Positions 8,150 to 16,537 are shown, counted from the first letter of the stretch. The stretch: 64,000 nt of DNA from Acidocella facilis ATCC 35904 (GCF_000687875.1 NZ_JHYG01000002.1:372001-436000), one strand, 5' to 3'. Notes: generated from the sequence alone by a model not told the origin. A program made the numbers and translations.

Positions 8150-9199
8150 CTAGCCGGGCTGCCAGCCGTAATTCTTGGCCAGGAAGGCCAGAAGCTGCGG
8201 CTGCTCGGCCGGGACGATGGCCAGCGCGGTGAGGGCGTTGGCCAGCACCGTGGCGGGCTGCAAGGAGATTGAGCTGGCCTGGGCGGCGGCGGCCACCGCC
8301 TCGCTGCCGGCGGCCTCGATGGCGGCACTGCGCCAGATGGAGACCGCACCGGGGTCGGTCAAGCGCGGCAGCACCATCAGGAAATCCAGCCGCGCGGCGG
8401 CGGCGGCAGCCTCATAGGCGGAGGCGAGCAGCGGGCTGACCGCAGGGCCCAGCGTGCTGGGCAGAGCGAGACCGGGGAAGAGCGGGTCCGGCCCCACGCT
8501 GCCGCCCGGGCCGGGGGCGCCGATGCAGAAGGCCGGCACCGCGCCAGAGGCGATGAGCGGGGTGATATCTTCCGGCACGCCTTCGCCGCAGATGAACACG
8601 GCATCCACCGTGCCGGCGATGAAGGCACGGGTTTTCTCGTCGTTGGAGTGCAGGCCGAAGACCGGCACGGTGGCCACGCCCAGCCGGGCGAGCGCGAGCA
8701 GCGCGGCCAGATCATCGCTTTGCGTCTGGGCGGCGCCGAGGCGCAGCGGGCTGCGTTGTTGCAGCGTCTCCAGCGTCGGCACGCTGCCTTTCGGGGCGCG
8801 CAGCATCAGCACGCCGGAATTGAAGCCGGCGAGCAGCGGGGTCCATTGCGTCGGGTTGAAATGCACCCGCGAATCGCCGGTGAGAAAGGCGATCAAGGCG
8901 GCGCCGGGCAGGATGGCGGCGCTGCGGCCATCGGGCACCATCAGCGCATCCAGCCGGTTGGCGCCGGTGACGCCATCCAGCCCGCCCACCGGCTCGGCGA
9001 CGATGTTCGGGCTGCCGGGGAAATGGTCGGCGATGGCGAGCGCGAAGGCGTTGCCCCAGCGGCTGGTGGCGCCGCCATTCGGGCCGGCCACCAGCAGGTT
9101 CATCGGGCCGAGCGCGGCCTGCGCCATCGCCTGGGCGCGGGCGGCACCTGGCAGCAACGCGGAAGCAGCCAGGGCACCGAGCAGTTGCCGGCGTTTCAT
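8150..9199 (-). CDS. Exported substrate-binding protein, TctC/Bug-like
   Basis: The 349-residue protein starts with a Sec-type signal peptide (MKRRQLLGALAASALLPGAARAQA). It then has the layout of tripartite tricarboxylate transporter receptors (TctC/Bug family): a glycine-rich opening (NGGATSRWGNAFA), a PVGGLDGVTGANRL segment and a PDG turn. These periplasmic proteins bind carboxylates for a TctAB membrane pair or act as sensors. No tctA or tctB is nearby, as is common for orphan Bug proteins. Sequence similarity is only moderate by eye, so an ABC-type binding protein is an alternative. It sits between apt and radA in the minus-strand run. Confidence 0.55.
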   Translation of the reverse strand: MKRRQLLGALAASALLPGAARAQAMAQAALGPMNLLVAGPNGGATSRWGNAFALAIADHFPGSPNIVAEPVGGLDGVTGANRLDALMVPDGRSAAILPGAALIAFLTGDSRVHFNPTQWTPLLAGFNSGVLMLRAPKGSVPTLETLQQRSPLRLGAAQTQSDDLAALLALARLGVATVPVFGLHSNDEKTRAFIAGTVDAVFICGEGVPEDITPLIASGAVPAFCIGAPGPGGSVGPDPLFPGLALPSTLGPAVSPLLASAYEAAAAAARLDFLMVLPRLTDPGAVSIWRSAAIEAAGSEAVAAAAQASSISLQPATVLANALTALAIVPAEQPQLLAFLAKNYGWQPG

Positions 9200-9256
9200 C
9201 TGGGTTGGACTCCGGTTTCCTCGAAGCCACGGAGATTACGCGCGCCGCTCATTTCG

Positions 9257-9772
9257 TCAATCGTCGTACTGGACCAGCGTTTCCACCGGCACATCCAGCT
9301 TGGCGCGGCCATTCAGGAAGGAAAGCTCGATCACCGCCGCGGCGGCGACGACCTCGGCCCCCACCTTGCGCAGCAGCTCGATGCCGGCCGCCATGGTGCC
9401 GCCGGTGGCCAGCAGATCATCCACCACGACGACGCGCGCCCCTGGCTCCACCGCATCGGCCTGGATTTCGACGCGGTCCGTGCCGTATTCGAGCGCGTAA
9501 TCCAGCCCGACAGTGGCGCCGGGCAGCTTGCCGGGCTTGCGGATCATCACGAAGCCGCAGCCGAGCTTGAGCGCCAGCGGGGCGGCGAGCAGGAAGCCAC
9601 GGCTCTCGACCCCGGCCAGCACGGTCGGGTGATAGGCGCGCACGCGGTTGGCGAGGCGGCCCATGGCCACCTGCCAGGCGTCGGCATCGCGCAGCAGCGT
9701 CGAGATGTCGTAGAAGAGGATGCCCGGCTTGGGGAAATCCGGGATGCCGCGAATGTGATCTTTGAGGTCCAT
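9257..9772 (-). CDS. apt: Adenine phosphoribosyltransferase
   Basis: The 171-residue purine salvage enzyme has the PRPP-binding motif [13 protein letters not shown] at residues 114-126, with two adjacent acidic residues followed by the TGGT loop, and the APT-typical opening [18 protein letters not shown]. It converts adenine and PRPP to AMP in the cytoplasm. Length is standard. It lies 10 nt downstream of moaE on the same strand, so it probably shares the moa transcript. Confidence 0.96.
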   Translation of the reverse strand: MDLKDHIRGIPDFPKPGILFYDISTLLRDADAWQVAMGRLANRVRAYHPTVLAGVESRGFLLAAPLALKLGCGFVMIRKPGKLPGATVGLDYALEYGTDRVEIQADAVEPGARVVVVDDLLATGGTMAAGIELLRKVGAEVVAAAAVIELSFLNGRAKLDVPVETLVQYDD

Positions 9773-9782
9773 GATGGGGTTC

Positions 9783-10268
9783 CTATAAACGACCCTTGCC
9801 CTGCGGCAAATTTTTGGCGCGATTATGCCAGGATGCGGCAGCCGCCTCGTCCGCGGCGCGGGCTTCCACCCAGGCGGTCTCGCCGCCCAGCCGCTCCTCG
9901 GCCTTCCAGAAGGGGGCGCCGGTTTTCAGGCAATCGATGAGAAAGGCGGTGGACTCGAGCGCCGCCGCGCGATGCGCGCTGGCGGTGGCGACGAAGACGA
10001 TCGGCGCGCCGACGGCCAGCCGGCCGAAGCGGTGAATGACGATGCCGCCAGCGAGGTCCCAGCGCGCGCGGGCTTCGTCCAGCAGGCGGGTGAGGGCCGC
10101 CTCGGTCATGCCGGGATAATGTTCGAGCCGCAAAGCCGCGAGATCGCCGCTGGCGTTCTGACGGACCAGGCCAATGAAGCTGGCGATGCCGCCGACCCCC
10201 TCGCCGCCCAGCTGCGCCAGCAGCGCGCCGCTGTCGAATGCCGCCTCCTGGACGCTGACGAGGAACAT
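9783..10268 (-). CDS. moaE: Molybdopterin synthase catalytic subunit
   Basis: The 161-residue protein has the MoaE catalytic lysines Lys115 and Lys122 in [11 protein letters not shown], with the same spacing of 7 as in E. coli MoaE, and the conserved [10 protein letters not shown] segment at 47-56. With MoaD it inserts the dithiolene sulfurs into precursor Z (cPMP). It is encoded 4 nt after moaD, so the two subunits are co-translated. Confidence 0.95.
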   Translation of the reverse strand: MFLVSVQEAAFDSGALLAQLGGEGVGGIASFIGLVRQNASGDLAALRLEHYPGMTEAALTRLLDEARARWDLAGGIVIHRFGRLAVGAPIVFVATASAHRAAALESTAFLIDCLKTGAPFWKAEERLGGETAWVEARAADEAAAASWHNRAKNLPQGKGRL

Positions 10269-10272
10269 CCGC

Positions 10273-10524
10273 TCAGCCGCCGGTCATCGGCGGGAAGAAG
10301 GCGATTTCTTTGGCGCCGTCGAGTTTCGCGTCGAGAGGCTGGAATTCCTGGTCGATGGCGCAGCGGATCCGCGCCTCCTCGATGAAGGCGGCTTCATAGC
10401 CGGGGCCACGGGTGCGCAGCCATGCGATCAGCCCGGCCGGGGTGGTGATGCCGGGGGGCAGTTCCAGTTCCTCGGCACTTTTGCCGATGCGCTCGCGCAG
10501 CCAGGCGAAATACAGCACCTGCAT
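10273..10524 (-). CDS. moaD: Molybdopterin synthase sulfur carrier subunit
   Basis: This is a ubiquitin-like sulfur carrier of 83 residues that ends in the required Gly-Gly (FFPPMTGG), the site of thiocarboxylation. It begins MQVLYFAWLRERIG, typical of MoaD. I prefer the ATG at 10524, 4 nt after the upstream stop; an ATG at 10539 would add five residues and overlap the upstream gene. It forms the molybdopterin synthase complex with the downstream MoaE. Confidence 0.92.
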   Translation of the reverse strand: MQVLYFAWLRERIGKSAEELELPPGITTPAGLIAWLRTRGPGYEAAFIEEARIRCAIDQEFQPLDAKLDGAKEIAFFPPMTGG

Positions 10525-10528
10525 GGCG

Positions 10529-10939
10529 TTAGCGCGCATCGCCAGGGGTGGCGGGGGGGATCATCGGCTGGCCGCCCTGCTGGTCATAAAGCGGGCCGCC
10601 GGCGGTGACGCCTTCGGCGCCATTCACCTGCGGTCCCTGGCCCGGCGGGTAGGGCGAAGGCAGCGAGGGCATGAAAGCCTGGCCCAGCGGCCGGTTGGAA
10701 TTGGCTTCCACCTCGCTGAGTGTGGGCATCTGTTTCACCGGGCCGGGCCAGACATCGCCGGCCTGGGTGGCCAGCGGGGTGATGGCGGGATGCTTGCCGA
10801 TGGCGCGCGCGCCGGTCTCGCTCACCACCGGGGGGGCGTTCGGGTTGCCGAAGGGCCAGGAGGCGTGCTCCAGAAAGGTGCCGCCACCCGCGCAACCGGT
10901 GAGGCAAAACGCCGCCATCAGGGCAAGGGGGGTGCGCAA
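10529..10939 (-). CDS. Small proline-rich lipoprotein, unknown
   Basis: The 136-residue product starts with a lipoprotein signal peptide ending in the lipobox LTGC (Cys16), so the mature protein should be lipid-anchored. The rest is Pro-, Gly- and Asn-rich with low predicted structure and no recognisable domain. It lies between mobB and moaD with gaps of 13 and 4 nt, so it is transcribed with molybdenum-cofactor genes, but nothing in the sequence links it to that pathway. I do not recognise the family. Confidence 0.7.
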   Translation of the reverse strand: MRTPLALMAAFCLTGCAGGGTFLEHASWPFGNPNAPPVVSETGARAIGKHPAITPLATQAGDVWPGPVKQMPTLSEVEANSNRPLGQAFMPSLPSPYPPGQGPQVNGAEGVTAGGPLYDQQGGQPMIPPATPGDAR

Positions 10940-10952
10940 AGACGGTGCTCCT

Positions 10953-11450
10953 TCAGCGTTGGCTTGTCCGGTTTAGACCAAGCGCTCCAATCAGGAAATC
11001 CGCGATCAGCGCCGGTTTGTCCAGGGGCAGCACCGGCACCGGGGAATCCGGCAGGGCGGCATCGCTGGCGACGGCCAGCAGATGCGCATCCGGCCAGGGG
11101 GCGGGCTTGCCCAGCGCCGGGCGATAGACCGCCAGGCGCGGCAAAGGCTCGGCCTTGAAGCCTTCGATCAGCACCAGATCGACCGGGTTCAGCCGCGCCA
11201 GCAGCGCCTCAAGCGGGGCCGGGGTGCGCGAGAACAGGGCGAAGCCGGCCTCGGTGGTGAGGATGACCTCCCGCGCCCCGGCTTGCGCATGCACGAAACT
11301 ATCCTTGCCCGGCTTGTCCAGCGTGACATTATGGTGGGCGTGCTTGACGCTGGAGACGCTCAGCCCCTGGGCCGTCAGGCAGGGGATCAGCCCCGCGATC
11401 AGCGTGGTTTTGCCGGACCCGGACCAGCCGGAGACGCAGAGAACCTCCAA
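10953..11450 (-). CDS. mobB: Molybdopterin-guanine dinucleotide biosynthesis adapter protein
   Basis: The 165-residue P-loop protein has Walker A GWSGSGKT at residues 8-15 and the MobB-type VSSVKHAHHNVTLDKPGKDS segment. MobB is a GTP-binding partner of MobA in attaching GMP to molybdopterin. The downstream LVLIEGFKAEPLPRL segment is the family's Walker-B-like region. It starts 6 nt after pgsA on the same strand. No mobA is in the window. Confidence 0.93.
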   Translation of the reverse strand: MEVLCVSGWSGSGKTTLIAGLIPCLTAQGLSVSSVKHAHHNVTLDKPGKDSFVHAQAGAREVILTTEAGFALFSRTPAPLEALLARLNPVDLVLIEGFKAEPLPRLAVYRPALGKPAPWPDAHLLAVASDAALPDSPVPVLPLDKPALIADFLIGALGLNRTSQR

Positions 11451-11456
11451 ACCCTG

Positions 11457-12035
11457 TCAGGCGCGCGGGGCGCTGGCGTGGCGCAGCCCGGCGGTGAGAT
11501 AGTCCCAGCCGGTGATCAGCGTCAGCGCCGCCGCCAGCCAGAGCAGCACGAAGCCGATGGCGCCGATGTGCAGCGCGCCCAGCCCGATGAAGCGCGACCC
11601 GGTATCGCCGAGCAGCAGCAAGCCCAGCGCCACCATCTGCACGCCGGTTTTCCATTTCGCCAATTTCGTCACCGGCAGGCCGATGCGAATCTCCGCCAAA
11701 TATTCACGAAGCCCGGAGACCAGGATCTCGCGCAGCATGATGACGATGGCCGGATAGATGCCAAAGCCGGGCATGTGCTTGAAGCCGACCAGGCACATCA
11801 GCGTCGCGCCGATCAGCAATTTATCGGCGATCGGGTCCAGCATGCGGCCGAAATTCGAGAGCTGCGCCCATTCGCGGGCCAGCTTGCCGTCGAGATAATC
11901 GGTGATCCCGGCCAGGGTGAACAGCAAGGCCGCGCAGAAATCCGCCCAGGGCGCGCCGATCGCCTCAAGCAGCACCAGCAGCGGGATCGCGAAAATACGC
12001 GACATTGTGAGCATATTGGGCAGATCGGTCAGCAT
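11457..12035 (-). CDS. pgsA: CDP-diacylglycerol-glycerol-3-phosphate 3-phosphatidyltransferase
   Basis: The 192-residue membrane enzyme has the CDP-alcohol phosphotransferase signature: DYLDGKLARE, then GRMLDPIADK (pattern DGxxAR-x8-G-x3-D-x3-D). Several hydrophobic helices surround it. It makes phosphatidylglycerophosphate, the precursor of phosphatidylglycerol and cardiolipin. The ATG at 12035 begins the conserved MLTDLPNMLTMSRI; the frame stays open upstream by 40 unrelated residues. It heads the minus-strand run pgsA-mobB-lipoprotein-moaD-moaE and is divergent from the molybdate-type transporter. Confidence 0.93.
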   Translation of the reverse strand: MLTDLPNMLTMSRIFAIPLLVLLEAIGAPWADFCAALLFTLAGITDYLDGKLAREWAQLSNFGRMLDPIADKLLIGATLMCLVGFKHMPGFGIYPAIVIMLREILVSGLREYLAEIRIGLPVTKLAKWKTGVQMVALGLLLLGDTGSRFIGLGALHIGAIGFVLLWLAAALTLITGWDYLTAGLRHASAPRA

Positions 12036-12083
12036 TGGCGCGCACCCTAGCGGGGTTTTGGCAACAGCGAAACTGCCCCGGAA

Positions 12084-12113
12084 TTGACCAGGGCGCATTC
12101 CAGTCGATATGTT
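12084..12113 (+). promoter_or_regulatory. Likely sigma70-type promoter of the molybdate/tungstate transporter
   Basis: TTGACC at 12084-12089 and TATGTT at 12108-12113 are separated by 18 nt. The -10 element lies inside the palindrome at 12105-12128, the usual place for a repressor site. Spacing to the ATG at 12143 allows a very short leader. Confidence 0.5.
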
Positions 12114-12128
12114 CAAATGAACATATCG
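12105..12128. promoter_or_regulatory. Perfect 24-nt palindromic operator candidate
   Basis: CGATATGTTCA and its exact reverse complement TGAACATATCG flank AA. The palindrome ends 14 nt before the start codon of the binding-protein gene and covers a likely -10 box. The CG...TAT outer part recalls ModE-type sites, which lie at the same place in modABC promoters. No modE gene is in the window, so the regulator is inferred. Confidence 0.65.
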
Positions 12129-12142
12129 CTTCGGAGTCCCGC

Positions 12143-13051
12143 ATGTCCGTTTCACGCCGTCTGCTGCTGGCCGCCCCTCTGGCCCTGACCGCCGCCCAGC
12201 GCGCCTTCGCCGCGCAGGCCATCACCGTCGCCTTCGCCGGCTCCATGGGCAAGCTGATGGATAAAGGGCTGAACCCCTTCTTCACCGCTTCGTCGGGCGT
12301 GGAGGTGCATGGCATTGGCCAGGGGGCGGTGGCGCTGGCGCGGCTGATCACTGGCGGGGCGATGAAACCGGACGTGTTCGTGCCGGTCTCCGCCGGCCCG
12401 GCGAGGATGGTGCGTACCGCCGGCATGGCCACGCAGGCGGTGCCGGTGGCCAGCACCTCGATGGTTCTGGCCTATTCGCCGGCCTCGAAATTCGCCAGCC
12501 AGCTCGCCGCCGCCAAGGGCGCGGATTGGACCAGGATTGTCCTGAACCCGGATTTCCATCTGGGCCGCACCGACCCGACCGCCGACCCGCAGGGCCAATA
12601 TGTGCTGTTCGCGCTGCAGCTGGCCGAGGCCTATTACAAAATCCCAGGCTTCGCGCGGAAACTGGCCGGGCCGATGCTCAATCCGGCGCAGATTTTCGCC
12701 GAGCCCTCGCTGCTGGCGCGGCTTGAGGCTGGCCAGATCGACGCGACTCTGGGCTATAAGAGCGCCGTGGTCTCTCAGAAACTGCCCTTCATCGAGCTGC
12801 CGGATGCGGTCAACCTGTCCAACCCGGCCCTGGCCAAGAGCGTCTATGACACAGCGCGCCTGACGCTGAAGGAGAAGAACGGCCAGGATAAAGTGATCCA
12901 TCCCAGCCCGCTGGTATTCTATGCGATGGCGCTGAAGGCCTCGACCAATCCGAAGGCGGCGGCGGATTATGTGAAATTCCTGGCCGGGCCGGATGGGCAG
13001 GCGATCTTCCAGCGCTATGGCTATGGCCCGGGCAAGGGAGCGTCGATCTGA
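12143..13051 (+). CDS. Molybdate/tungstate-type ABC transporter substrate-binding protein
   Basis: The 302-residue protein has a signal peptide (cleavage likely after AFAAQA, near residue 26) and then the oxyanion-binding layout FAGSMGKLMDKGLNPFF...GGAMKPDVFVPVSAG. This recalls the ModA/WtpA family, where Ser residues coordinate MoO4 or WO4. The ATG at 12143 is preceded by CGGAG and leaves a proper signal peptide; a longer open frame upstream crosses the operator. The neighbours are a ModB-like permease and an ATPase. The Mo-cofactor genes on the other side of the promoter support molybdate or tungstate as substrate, but sulfate-like anions are not excluded. Confidence 0.75.
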   Translation: MSVSRRLLLAAPLALTAAQRAFAAQAITVAFAGSMGKLMDKGLNPFFTASSGVEVHGIGQGAVALARLITGGAMKPDVFVPVSAGPARMVRTAGMATQAVPVASTSMVLAYSPASKFASQLAAAKGADWTRIVLNPDFHLGRTDPTADPQGQYVLFALQLAEAYYKIPGFARKLAGPMLNPAQIFAEPSLLARLEAGQIDATLGYKSAVVSQKLPFIELPDAVNLSNPALAKSVYDTARLTLKEKNGQDKVIHPSPLVFYAMALKASTNPKAAADYVKFLAGPDGQAIFQRYGYGPGKGASI

Positions 13052-13797
13052 AATTCCTGCGCGCCGGGTTTCTGCTGTTCATCCTGGCGTTTCTGCTGGC
13101 GCCGCTGAGTGCGTTCATCGGCCATGATGCGTTCTGGCAAGGTGTAACGCTCAGCGGTCAGGACTGGTTTTCCATCGCCACCTCGCTGCTCGGCGGGGCA
13201 ATGGCGCTTTGCATCATCGTGCTGGTCGGCACGCCGCTGGCCTTCTACCTGGCCCGCGCCCCTGGCCGGCTGGCGCTGCTGGCCGAGGCGGTGGTGCTGA
13301 TGCCGATGTTGATGCCGACCCTGGCGCTGGGCATCCTGATTGCGGTGACCTATGGCCCGGCCGCGCCTCTGGGCCGGGCCTTCGCCGCCATCGGCATCAC
13401 CCTCACCAACACCCCGGCGGCCTTTCTGCTCGCCACCATCTATGCGGCGCTGCCCACCTATGTGATCGCGGCGCGCGGTGCCATCGCCCAGGTGCCGCAG
13501 GAGTATGAGGGGCTGGCGCGCACGCTGGGGGATGGGCTGTGGGCGGCGCGGCTGCGGGTGACCTTGCCGATGGCGCGCAAGGGGCTGGCGGCGGCACTCT
13601 CGCTGGCCTGGGTGCGGGCCTTGGGGGAGTTCGGGATCATCCTGATTGTCGCCTATTACCCGGCCGGGATGCCGGTGCAGCTCTGGACGGATCTGCAGGA
13701 TCTGGGGCTGCAGGCGGTGTTTCCGCTGGTGGCGGTGTTCCTGCTGGCCACCCTGCCGGTGCCGCTCTGGCTCTCGCTGCGGGCGCGGGCCGCGTGA
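13048..13797 (+). CDS. ABC transporter permease, ModB/WtpB-like, probable CTG start
   Basis: The permease has five to six transmembrane helices and the cytoplasmic EAA-type loop (EYEGLARTLGDG) that docks on the ATPase. The first ATG in frame (13201) would cut off the first helix and the conserved N-terminal part. Between the previous gene's stop and 13201 the frame is open, and there is no earlier ATG, GTG or TTG. A CTG at 13048 forms a CTGA overlap with the upstream TGA, and AAGGGAG lies 7 nt before it, so CTG is the likely start, giving 249 residues. It is translationally coupled on both sides. Confidence 0.8.
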   Translation: MKFLRAGFLLFILAFLLAPLSAFIGHDAFWQGVTLSGQDWFSIATSLLGGAMALCIIVLVGTPLAFYLARAPGRLALLAEAVVLMPMLMPTLALGILIAVTYGPAAPLGRAFAAIGITLTNTPAAFLLATIYAALPTYVIAARGAIAQVPQEYEGLARTLGDGLWAARLRVTLPMARKGLAAALSLAWVRALGEFGIILIVAYYPAGMPVQLWTDLQDLGLQAVFPLVAVFLLATLPVPLWLSLRARAA

Positions 13798-14441
13798 TCG
13801 CGGTCGATCTGCGGCTGAGCGCCCCGGTGGCGCTGCATGCGGCCTTTCCGGTGCGGGGCTTCACCGCGCTGCTGGGCCGCTCCGGCGAGGGCAAGACTTC
13901 GCTGCTACGGGCCTTGGCCGGGCTGCTGCCGTCTGCCGGCGCGCCTTGGGCGGGGCTGGCGCCGGAGCGCCGGCCGGTGGGGTATCTGCCGCAGGAGACG
14001 CTTTTATTTCCGCATCTCAGTGTGCTGGAAAACACCGCCTACGCGCTGAAAGGCCGGGGACGGCTGGAGGAGGCGCGGCGTCTGCTGGCGGCGCTGGGGC
14101 TGGAGGCGCTGGCCGCGCGCCGGCCGGACCAGCTCTCCGGCGGCCAGGCCAAGCGGGTGGCGCTGGCGCGCGCCCTGGCGCACCGCCCGGCGCTGCTGCT
14201 GCTGGACGAACCCTCCGCCGGGCTGGACCGGCAGACGCGCGATGAGACGCTAAGCTGGCTGAAACAGACCGCCGCATCCTGGGGCATTCCGGTGCTGGCG
14301 GCGACGCATGATTATGACATCGCGGTGCAGGCGGACGCGCTGGCCTTGCTGGCGGGGGGGCGGATTATTCAGTTCGGGCCGACCATGGAGCTGTTCGCCG
14401 CCCCGGTCAGTCCGGAAGCGGCGGCGCTGCTGGGCGTTTAG
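13794..14441 (+). CDS. ABC transporter ATP-binding protein, ModC/WtpC-like without TOBE domain
   Basis: The 215-residue ATPase starts with GTG in a GTGA overlap with the permease stop. Walker A is GRSGEGKTS (28-36), the Q-loop is LPQETLLF, the signature is LSGGQ (114-118), Walker B is LLLLDEP (134-140), and the H-loop is AATHDYD. It stops after the nucleotide-binding domain, so the C-terminal TOBE/Mop domain that binds molybdate in full-length ModC is absent. It energises the transporter encoded just upstream. Its stop overlaps the stop of the convergent oxygenase gene by a few bases. Confidence 0.85.
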   Translation: MIAVDLRLSAPVALHAAFPVRGFTALLGRSGEGKTSLLRALAGLLPSAGAPWAGLAPERRPVGYLPQETLLFPHLSVLENTAYALKGRGRLEEARRLLAALGLEALAARRPDQLSGGQAKRVALARALAHRPALLLLDEPSAGLDRQTRDETLSWLKQTAASWGIPVLAATHDYDIAVQADALALLAGGRIIQFGPTMELFAAPVSPEAAALLGV

Positions 14442-15091
14442 GCCGCTTTCGTCAGCCTTTTGATGAAGGCGGAGAGATGATGCCGGCGCATCTCCGCCTT
14501 GGCTTTGGTGCTGGTGGTCATGTAGTTCATCTGCACCACGTAACGCTGGCCGATGAACTGCTTATGGCCGTGCCAGGTGGTCGGGCCGTTGGGAAAGACC
14601 AGCAGCGTGCCCTCCACCGGCGGCACTTCCTTGGCGTAATTTTCCAGATTCTCGCCGTCGCGCAGCAACCGCAGGCAGCCTTGGTGGCGCGCCCAGGCTT
14701 CGCCGGAGGCCGGGTTCAGATAAAGCAGGATGGTGACACGCTTGGCCGAGCTGTCGGTATGGATGCGCCCGTCCTGCTCGCCGGAATTGCCGCGCAGCGT
14801 GGTCATCAGCGGCGCGTCCGCCAGGTCCAGCCCGAATTTCTCCGCCACGATGGCGCGGAATTGCGGCCCTTCCAGCGCCGCGATCGCGGCCTTCGCCGCC
14901 GGGCCCAGCTTTAGCGCGCCAATCGGAAAGCTGCCGCGCGCCTTCATCGCCGGCAGATCCGCGACCACGGCGGGCAGCGCCTCGGGCTTGATGAAGCGTT
15001 CCAGCAGAATATGGGGGAACGGGTCCGCCGCAACCGGGGCCGCGCTCAAGGCGCTGAAATCCGCGACTTCCATGGCTATTTCCATTAACAT
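14438..15091 (-). CDS. 2-oxoglutarate/Fe(II)-dependent oxygenase family protein
   Basis: The 217-residue double-stranded beta-helix protein has the iron ligands His111 and Asp113 (RIHTDSS) and a distal His174 (TTWHGHKQF), with Arg183 placed to bind 2-oxoglutarate. This is the prolyl-4-hydroxylase-like (P4Hc) superfamily. The target cannot be read from the sequence; a protein or small-molecule hydroxylase are both possible. Alternative starts at residues 3 and 7 cannot be separated. The gene is divergent from zapE and converges on the ABC ATPase gene. Confidence 0.8.
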   Translation of the reverse strand: MLMEIAMEVADFSALSAAPVAADPFPHILLERFIKPEALPAVVADLPAMKARGSFPIGALKLGPAAKAAIAALEGPQFRAIVAEKFGLDLADAPLMTTLRGNSGEQDGRIHTDSSAKRVTILLYLNPASGEAWARHQGCLRLLRDGENLENYAKEVPPVEGTLLVFPNGPTTWHGHKQFIGQRYVVQMNYMTTSTKAKAEMRRHHLSAFIKRLTKAA

Positions 15092-15202
15092 TTCGTGTGG
15101 GGCAATGCGCTTTTAGGTAGGCGCTTCCCGCCCCCCGTGCAAGGCGCCATGCGCGCATGCGGGTTGCTGCGCCGCATCAACAGGCGCAAGATGCGCTCCC
15201 GT

Positions 15203-16366
15203 ATGTCCAAGTTAACACAAGCCGAGTTAACACAAGTCAAGTCTGGCGTGATGGCGGCGTATCGGGCCCGCATCGCCGCCGGGCTGTTGAAGCATGATGC
15301 CGCGCAGGCGGTGGCGGCGGAGCAGTTGCAGGGCCTCTGGGCCAAATTGCGCGGCTATGACCCCAACCCGAAACAGCCGCCGAATGGTTGGTTCTCCCGC
15401 ATGTTGCGGCGCAAGCCGGTGGATGAGGTGCAGGACCATCCGAACGGGCTTTATATCGTCGGGGAGGTCGGGCGCGGCAAATCCATGCTGATGGATCTGT
15501 TCTTCGAGGCGGCGCAGGTGCCGCGCAAGAAGCGCATCCATTTTCATGACTTCATGCAGCAGGCGCATAAAAGCTTCCACAAGATCAAGCGCGAGCACCC
15601 GGAGGTGGATGATCCGGTGCCGGCCCTGGCCGATCTCATCGCCGGCGAGGCGGCTTTGCTCTGCTTCGATGAATTCCAGGTGCATGACATCGTCGATGCG
15701 ATGATATTGGGCCGGCTGTTCGAGGCTTTGTTCGCCCGCCAGGTGGTGGTGGTGGCCACCTCCAACACGCTGCCGGATGATCTCTATAAGGGCAAACCGG
15801 GGCGGGACGCGTTTCTGCCCTTCATCGAGCTGTTGAAGAAGCGCCTGGATGTGCTGGTTCTGGACTCGGCCCAGGATTACCGGCGCGGGCGCGAGCACGG
15901 GCTGAAAGCCTGGGTGGTGCCGGCCGATAGCCGGGCCGATGCCGCGATCGACCGGGTGTTCGCGCATCTCACCGAGGGCCAGCCCGCCAAATCCGAGACG
16001 CTGGTGATCCAGAGCCGCCGCCTGGTGGTGCCGCTGGCGGCGAAGGGCGTGGCGCGGTTCGATTTCGAGGCGCTTTGCAAGGTGGCGCTGGGGGCAGGCG
16101 ATTACCTCGCCATCGCCACCCACTACCATACCGTGCTGATCGACGGGATTCCCCGGCTTTCGCCCGATAATTTCGACGAGGCGCGCCGCTTCGTCACCCT
16201 CATCGACGCGCTCTACGAGCATCGCTGCAAGCTCTACGCTTCGGCGGCGGCTTATCCGGACGATCTCTACCGGTCCGGCGAGGGCGCTTCGATCTTCGAG
16301 CGAACCGCCTCGCGGCTCGAGGAGATGCAGAGCGAAACCTATCTCGCTCTGCCGCATCTGACATGA
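15203..16366 (+). CDS. zapE: Cell division protein ZapE / AFG1-family ATPase
   Basis: The 387-residue ATPase has Walker A GEVGRGKS at residues 87-94, Walker B LLCFDEFQVHD, and the AFG1 sensor stretch ATSNTLPDDLYKGK. The ZapE family destabilises or constricts the FtsZ ring, and mitochondrial AFG1 aids protein quality control. The start could be the ATG at 15203 (MSKLTQAELT) or the one at 15191. The first codons contain a 15-nt tandem repeat built on GTTAACACAAG. It is encoded just before the sucCD operon in many alphaproteobacteria, as here. Confidence 0.9.
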   Translation: MSKLTQAELTQVKSGVMAAYRARIAAGLLKHDAAQAVAAEQLQGLWAKLRGYDPNPKQPPNGWFSRMLRRKPVDEVQDHPNGLYIVGEVGRGKSMLMDLFFEAAQVPRKKRIHFHDFMQQAHKSFHKIKREHPEVDDPVPALADLIAGEAALLCFDEFQVHDIVDAMILGRLFEALFARQVVVVATSNTLPDDLYKGKPGRDAFLPFIELLKKRLDVLVLDSAQDYRRGREHGLKAWVVPADSRADAAIDRVFAHLTEGQPAKSETLVIQSRRLVVPLAAKGVARFDFEALCKVALGAGDYLAIATHYHTVLIDGIPRLSPDNFDEARRFVTLIDALYEHRCKLYASAAAYPDDLYRSGEGASIFERTASRLEEMQSETYLALPHLT

Positions 16367-16463
16367 GCTGGGCATTGCGCAAGGCCATCGGCACGAATGT
16401 GCATCAAAACGGCATGAAATTCCCGCCGAAGGCCTTTCGCGATGCACAATGCTGCTTGCCAGG

Positions 16464-16491
16464 GCGGGGGATGTGGGCTAGCACCCCCCGC
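16464..16491. repeat. GC-rich hairpin between zapE and sucC
   Basis: GCGGGGGATG pairs with CACCCCCCGC (9 of 10 pairs) around an 8-nt loop. It lies in the 171-nt gap between zapE and sucC, the rest of which shows no gene. No T-run follows, so it may be a processing or stability element in the sucC leader rather than a terminator. Confidence 0.45.
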
Positions 16492-16537
16492 GGACGCCCC
16501 CTTTGTAACCTTTTAAGACAGGTAGGCTGAACTCCAC

